A DNA stretch of 64,000 nucleotides, from positions 62,001-126,000 of the forward strand of contig CALDWI010000007.1 of NCBI GenBank assembly GCA_937923795.1. Reading direction: 5' to 3'. Shown in pieces: positions 60,115 to 64,000 of this stretch (positions are counted from its first letter, which is position 1; each line of letters starts with the position of its first letter). This DNA is from an uncultured Collinsella sp. (lineage in GTDB: Bacteria > Actinomycetota > Coriobacteriia > Coriobacteriales > Coriobacteriaceae). The position numbers and the translations under genes are program-made. Under the pieces are notes generated by a model, which ran no database searches, was not told where the DNA came from, and was given only the letters and a program-made list of their open reading frames with translations.

Positions 60115-60993
60115 TTACTTGCCCGCGGTGACGGTGCCGGATTGCGAAGGGGCGACGACCTTGAGCGGCTTTACGAGAGAATCCTCGTGTGAAGCCGGCG
60201 CGACTGTCTCTTCGTTTTTGGCCTTGGTGGACTCGGAGCGAGTGATTTCCTCATCGAGTGCATCGATGTCGGCGTCCTCGACCACGGCGTTGAGCGACTC
60301 AAAAACGCGGTTCTTGAGCAGCGCGGTGTGCACGCCCTCCGTCAGGTCGTGAAGCTTCTTAAACGCACGCTCGAGCTTGGCGTCGCGCTCGTCATCGGAA
60401 GTATCCATGCCGAGCATGCTCACGAGCACCTGCTCAAACATCGAGGACTCGCGGTTGGCGGAAGACACGTACTGACGCAGGTTGCGCGGCTCGATATGGA
60501 AGCGTGACAGCTCGGAGCAGTAGCGGATGATCGGGAAATCGCGACCATCGACGAGCTCACGATTCTGCGGACTCTTGATGATGCGAATGAGGTCGTTCTC
60601 GGCGAGCGAACGGATAAACGAAATCTCGACGCCCAGCATATCGGGAATGGTCTCGATGGGATGCAGCTTTTGCTTAGTCTCCTTGGGCTCCGTCTTGAGC
60701 GGAACATCGGACAGCAAGCCCACCTCGTAGGCGAGCGTTGACAAGTCCGTGGCGTTTTCCAAGCGCTGCTTAATCACGTTGAGCGGCATGTAGCGGGTCT
60801 TCTGCAAGTGCAGGATGACCTCCAGGCGATCAACGTCCTCCTTAGAGTACTGACGGTATCCCTTAGGCGTACGATGAGGGGTAATGAGCCCCTCATCCTC
60901 TAGAAATCTAATTTTTGAGTTCGAAAGATCGGGGTATGCGCCTCGAAGTAGGTTGACGACTTGGCCGATACTCAGATAGTTGCGTTCGGCCAT
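60115..60993 (-). CDS. MerR-family regulator, FtsR-like
   Basis: A 292-residue protein with an N-terminal MerR HTH (LSIGQVVNLLRGAYPDLSNS, FLEDEGLI, KGYRQYSKEDVDRL) and a long helical C-terminus without metal-binding cysteines. The layout and the adjacent FHA gene match the actinobacterial FtsR/Rv1828 regulator, which acts on division genes; whether targets are the same is inferred. It starts three bases after the FHA gene. Confidence 0.82.
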   Translation of the reverse strand: MAERNYLSIGQVVNLLRGAYPDLSNSKIRFLEDEGLITPHRTPKGYRQYSKEDVDRLEVILHLQKTRYMPLNVIKQRLENATDLSTLAYEVGLLSDVPLKTEPKETKQKLHPIETIPDMLGVEISFIRSLAENDLIRIIKSPQNRELVDGRDFPIIRYCSELSRFHIEPRNLRQYVSSANRESSMFEQVLVSMLGMDTSDDERDAKLERAFKKLHDLTEGVHTALLKNRVFESLNAVVEDADIDALDEEITRSESTKAKNEETVAPASHEDSLVKPLKVVAPSQSGTVTAGK

Positions 60994-60996
60994 GCC

Positions 60997-61431
60997 CTAC
61001 TCACCGGTTTCGATGCGCTCCGGCGTGCTCTCGTGGTAGATGAGCGTAAACGTACCGATCTGAACGGAAGAACCGTCGTGCAGCGGGGCTGCATTGACAA
61101 TGGCACCGTCGACCCAGGTACCATTGAGCGAGCCCAGGTCCTCGATGCGAGCGCCGAGGCCCTCGCGAATAATGCGCGCGTGGCTGCGCGAAACAGTCAT
61201 GTCGTTGAGGAAGATGCCGTTCGCGGGATCGCGGCCGATGGTGGTCACGTCGTCCTCGAGCTCAAAGGCGGCACCAGTCTGCGGACCCTTGACGATGGAC
61301 AGAACGGGGGCGGTGATGCGCACGTTGGCCATGAGGTCGGGAACGGTGACGTCGCTTGAAGGCACGCGGAATACGCAGGTAGCGTCAGCAGTCTTATCAT
61401 TCTGAGGCATATTGTTAACCATGTTGTCCAT
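60997..61431 (-). CDS. FHA domain protein, GarA/OdhI-like
   Basis: A 144-residue protein with a C-terminal FHA domain (about 42-130; TIGRDPANGIF, TVSRSHARI, LGSLNGTWV). The N-terminal tail has DATCVFRV (17-24), resembling the phosphorylated ETTSVF motif of GarA/OdhI, with Thr18 a candidate site. GarA/OdhI regulate 2-oxoglutarate enzymes under Ser/Thr kinase control. The start at 61431 is after TTAGGGGTTGTC. Confidence 0.82.
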   Translation of the reverse strand: MDNMVNNMPQNDKTADATCVFRVPSSDVTVPDLMANVRITAPVLSIVKGPQTGAAFELEDDVTTIGRDPANGIFLNDMTVSRSHARIIREGLGARIEDLGSLNGTWVDGAIVNAAPLHDGSSVQIGTFTLIYHESTPERIETGE

Positions 61432-61497
61432 GACAACCCCTAACTTATCGCGGACGTGCCGCAAATAATGAACCGTACGTAATCATACCCCAACGAA

Positions 61498-62202
61498 TCA
61501 GTCTTCGATTTCAGGGTTCAGAAAGTCGATGTCCTCGTCCTCGGGATGCGCGAGAGCCTGTTTAATGGCCACTCCGCCCTTAATGGAGTAGATGACAGCC
61601 GTGAGCATGGAGAAGATCACGCCGCCGTACACAAAGAAGATGCCGAGGGGCACCGAGCTTCCGTTGAGGCCCGGGAAGGCCGTAAGGGTTGAAGGTAAAA
61701 GGTGCAGGCCGTCAACAACGGGGAACCCGAGCAGCATGAGCGAGAAGCCGGTCATGAGCAGCGCAGTGGCAATCTTTCCGGGAAAGACGACATCGATGGG
61801 GCGACGGTGATAATGACGCACGATAAGCGTGCCGATGCCCAGATAGATGTCGCGGCCAATAATGAGCACGCAGACCCAGATGGGCAGCTCTCCGCGGACC
61901 ACCAGTCCCAGCACGCCGGTGAACAGCAGCGCGCGGTCGCAAATGGGATCCATGACCTTGCCGAGCCACGAGACCGTCTTAGTCATGCGGGCGATCTGCC
62001 CGTCCATCCAGTCGGTGGAGGCGGCAACGGCGTAGATAGCGATGGCGATGACGCGGTTGTTATCCGTCACAAACAGGTACAGAAATACCAGGGTGAGGAT
62101 CAGGCGCGTAAAGGTGATGAAATTGGAGATCGTAAAGATCTTATTCGACGGGTAATCGGAAGTGCCGATAAGCTCCTTTTTGATCTTCTTTTTGATGCCC
62201 AC
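61498..62202 (-). CDS. CDP-alcohol phosphatidyltransferase (PgsA-like paralogue)
   Basis: A 234-residue membrane protein with five or so hydrophobic segments and the motif DWMDGQIARMTKTVSWLGKV continuing to MDPICDR. It is the second such enzyme here (the other is pgsA at 40652). It may make phosphatidylglycerol phosphate, cardiolipin or phosphatidylinositol phosphate; the substrate cannot be told by eye. GTG 62202 after GGGGGAGTCCT is chosen; a longer frame upstream would include a hairpin. Confidence 0.82.
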   Translation of the reverse strand: MGIKKKIKKELIGTSDYPSNKIFTISNFITFTRLILTLVFLYLFVTDNNRVIAIAIYAVAASTDWMDGQIARMTKTVSWLGKVMDPICDRALLFTGVLGLVVRGELPIWVCVLIIGRDIYLGIGTLIVRHYHRRPIDVVFPGKIATALLMTGFSLMLLGFPVVDGLHLLPSTLTAFPGLNGSSVPLGIFFVYGGVIFSMLTAVIYSIKGGVAIKQALAHPEDEDIDFLNPEIED

Positions 62203-62262
62203 AGGACTCCCCCGCTGGTTAACGACAAAACTTTCGATACTATACCCGTTCCGGCGATGTCT

Positions 62263-62321
62263 ATCCAGCGCAGCCATAGAGAGTCCAGACATGTGGAGGG
62301 CGCCTCTGGGCTGCGCTGGAT
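62263..62321. repeat. Inverted repeat upstream of the PgsA-like gene
   Basis: Perfect 13-base arms (62263-62275 and 62309-62321) around a 33-base core. Not related in sequence to families A or B. Confidence 0.65.
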
Positions 62322-62330
62322 TCTGCATTT

Positions 62331-62387
62331 GTGTACATCAGCCTCCAAAAGCGACATTTTTCGGCATCTTTGGTGGCTGGTGTACAC
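62331..62387. repeat. Second inverted repeat at the edge of the ABC transporter block
   Basis: 19-base arms (62331-62349 and 62369-62387) with 17 matches around a 19-base core. It lies 10 bases from the preceding hairpin. The sequence from 62388 to 62590 shows no gene; the ATG of the ABC gene follows a GAAAGGACG site. Confidence 0.65.
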
Positions 62388-62590
62388 GTTTTGATTCGGT
62401 GATTACATCGATCGGGAAAGTTGTTGCTTTAAGCAAATGCGTACGGGTCGAGAAGGGCTGGCGCCAAAAGAGCCCAACGGCCGTTACGGCTTCGTTAGAA
62501 ACGCGCCCCACCATGGATGGTGAACCCGAAAGGTAAGGCGCGCGGGCACGGCGACTCGGCCCGCGCGACCGGAAGAGAAAGGACGAACCC

Positions 62591-63315
<725 letters not shown>

Positions 63316-63319
<4 letters not shown>

Positions 63320-64000
63320 CGGGCGAGAAAGGCGGCCTGCTCGCGGGCCTGCGCGCCGAGGCCCTGAAGTCGCGCCACGCGGCACCGGTTCGCCTGGCCG
63401 TGCTCATGGCGCTGCCGATGCCGCTGCTCGGCGCGATGCCCTACCGGGGCGTGCAGATCTTCAGCGCGTGGAACTACTGGTACGCGCTCTTCCTGCCCGT
63501 GTCTCTCTCGCTCGTGGTGGCGTGCGTCGCGCGGGCGGACGCGCGCACGCGGATGCGGGGGCTTCTGGGCCTGGGCTTCCCGCTCAGGCGCGCCTGGTGG
63601 GCCAAGGCGCTCTGGTGCCTTGCGCTCTGCACGCTCTCGAACCTCGTGGTCTTCGGCATCTACCTCGCGGGCTCGGCGTTCTCCTCGCAGGGCCTCACGG
63701 CCGCGGGCACGCTCACGATGCTCCTCTGCGCGCTCGCCAACACGGTGACCGCGGCGTGGATGATCCCCGCAGGGCTCTTCCTCACGGCGCGGCTCGGCAT
63801 GCTCGCGGGCATCTTCTGCCCGCTCGCCGTGCAGCTCATGGGTGGGTTCGCCTGGTCGCTGATGCCGCTGCCGCAGCTCTTTCCGCCGTCGGCGAGCATG
63901 GTCATCCCCACGAGCTTCATCCCCGTGCTGCCGAGCGGCGAGCCACTCGCGGCGGACATGGCGCTCGGCGGGGCGCTCACGGCGGACGGCATGCTCACAC
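63316..64000 (+). CDS. Lantibiotic-immunity-type ABC permease, N-terminal part (partial)
   Basis: The frame opens with ATG at 63316 and runs off the window end (at least 228 residues). It begins MTGEKGGLLAGLRAEALKSRH, then shows hydrophobic segments such as LAVLMALPMPLLGAMP and WNYWYALFLPVSLSLVVACV. The LxAExLKxRxS/H start and helix pattern are those of MutE/EpiE/MutG-type permeases, partners of the MutF ATPase. ATGA overlap shows coupling. A second permease gene may follow outside the window. Confidence 0.75.

Overview
The window is a high-G+C chromosomal segment of an actinobacterium, most likely a gut Coriobacteriia of the Collinsella type. The grounds are an actinobacterial MihF-type IHF next to gmk, an actinobacterial FHA/MerR (GarA/FtsR-like) pair, LexA boxes of the GAAC-N4-GTTC type, and a fermentative AdhE. 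RNase Y, RNase J, PNPase, SpoVS and DUF1836 genes are also present. The species is inferred from gene content and order, not from a marker-gene comparison. Almost everything is housekeeping, tightly packed, mostly on the plus strand, with many ATGA/TAATG stop-start overlaps. I saw no rRNA, tRNA or CRISPR array.

Layout. 1-5000: end of proS, a small-molecule kinase, adhE, a decayed RAYT-type transposase framed by inverted repeats, and rpmB. 5054-10377: pyrimidine operon pyrR-B-C-K-D-F behind an attenuator-like leader. 10617-13027: mihF-gmk-rpoZ-thiI. 13242-17687: comEA-comEC (DNA uptake), holA, rpsT. 17784-29286: lepA, dusB, hemW, two dnaJ paralogues (one with a membrane tail), mtaB, phoH, ybeY, dgkA, era, recO. 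29425-34418: rpsO, pnp, a 650-base non-coding block, RNase J. 34420-43945: ftsK, a RodZ-like protein, yajQ, rimO, pgsA, cinA, recA, recX. 44203-50875: RNase Y, an unassigned GHKL ATPase, spoVS, miaB, miaA, hflX. 50860-53764: an acyltransferase-like membrane protein with lexA, divergent from an SOS-controlled LysM gene, then nrdR and dut. 54157-58219: an MGDG-synthase-type glycosyltransferase, trxB, a DUF1836 regulator and degV. 58384-62202 (minus strand): pgsA-like, FHA, MerR, apt and NlpC/P60 genes. 62591-end: two genes of a lantibiotic-immunity-type ABC transporter, visibly richer in G+C than the rest.

The most unusual content is non-coding. Two intergenic blocks (32146-32559 and 53783-54146) each carry a pair of long hairpin elements in opposite orientation. 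Within a pair the central core is conserved, with compensatory changes in an inner stem (first family) or a strand-consistent G-U pair (second family). The long outer arms are almost perfectly self-complementary but have different sequences in each copy. These look like REP/BIME-like or foldback elements, or structured RNAs, that rebuild their arms from local sequence. Other regulatory signals stand out: 11-bp direct repeats shared by the comEA and recA upstream regions; a 30-bp operator-like sequence shared by the DUF1836 gene and degV; and LexA boxes at recA and in the lexA/LysM intergenic region.

How the genes work together: the pyr operon makes UMP from carbamoyl phosphate apart from the PyrE step, which is not here. 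The rny, rnj and pnp genes give a complete mRNA-decay set. The recA-recX, recO, comEA-comEC, cinA, lexA and LysM genes link DNA uptake, recombination, SOS response and division control. The miaA, miaB, mtaB, rimO, dusB and thiI genes are tRNA and ribosome modification functions spread through the same operons.
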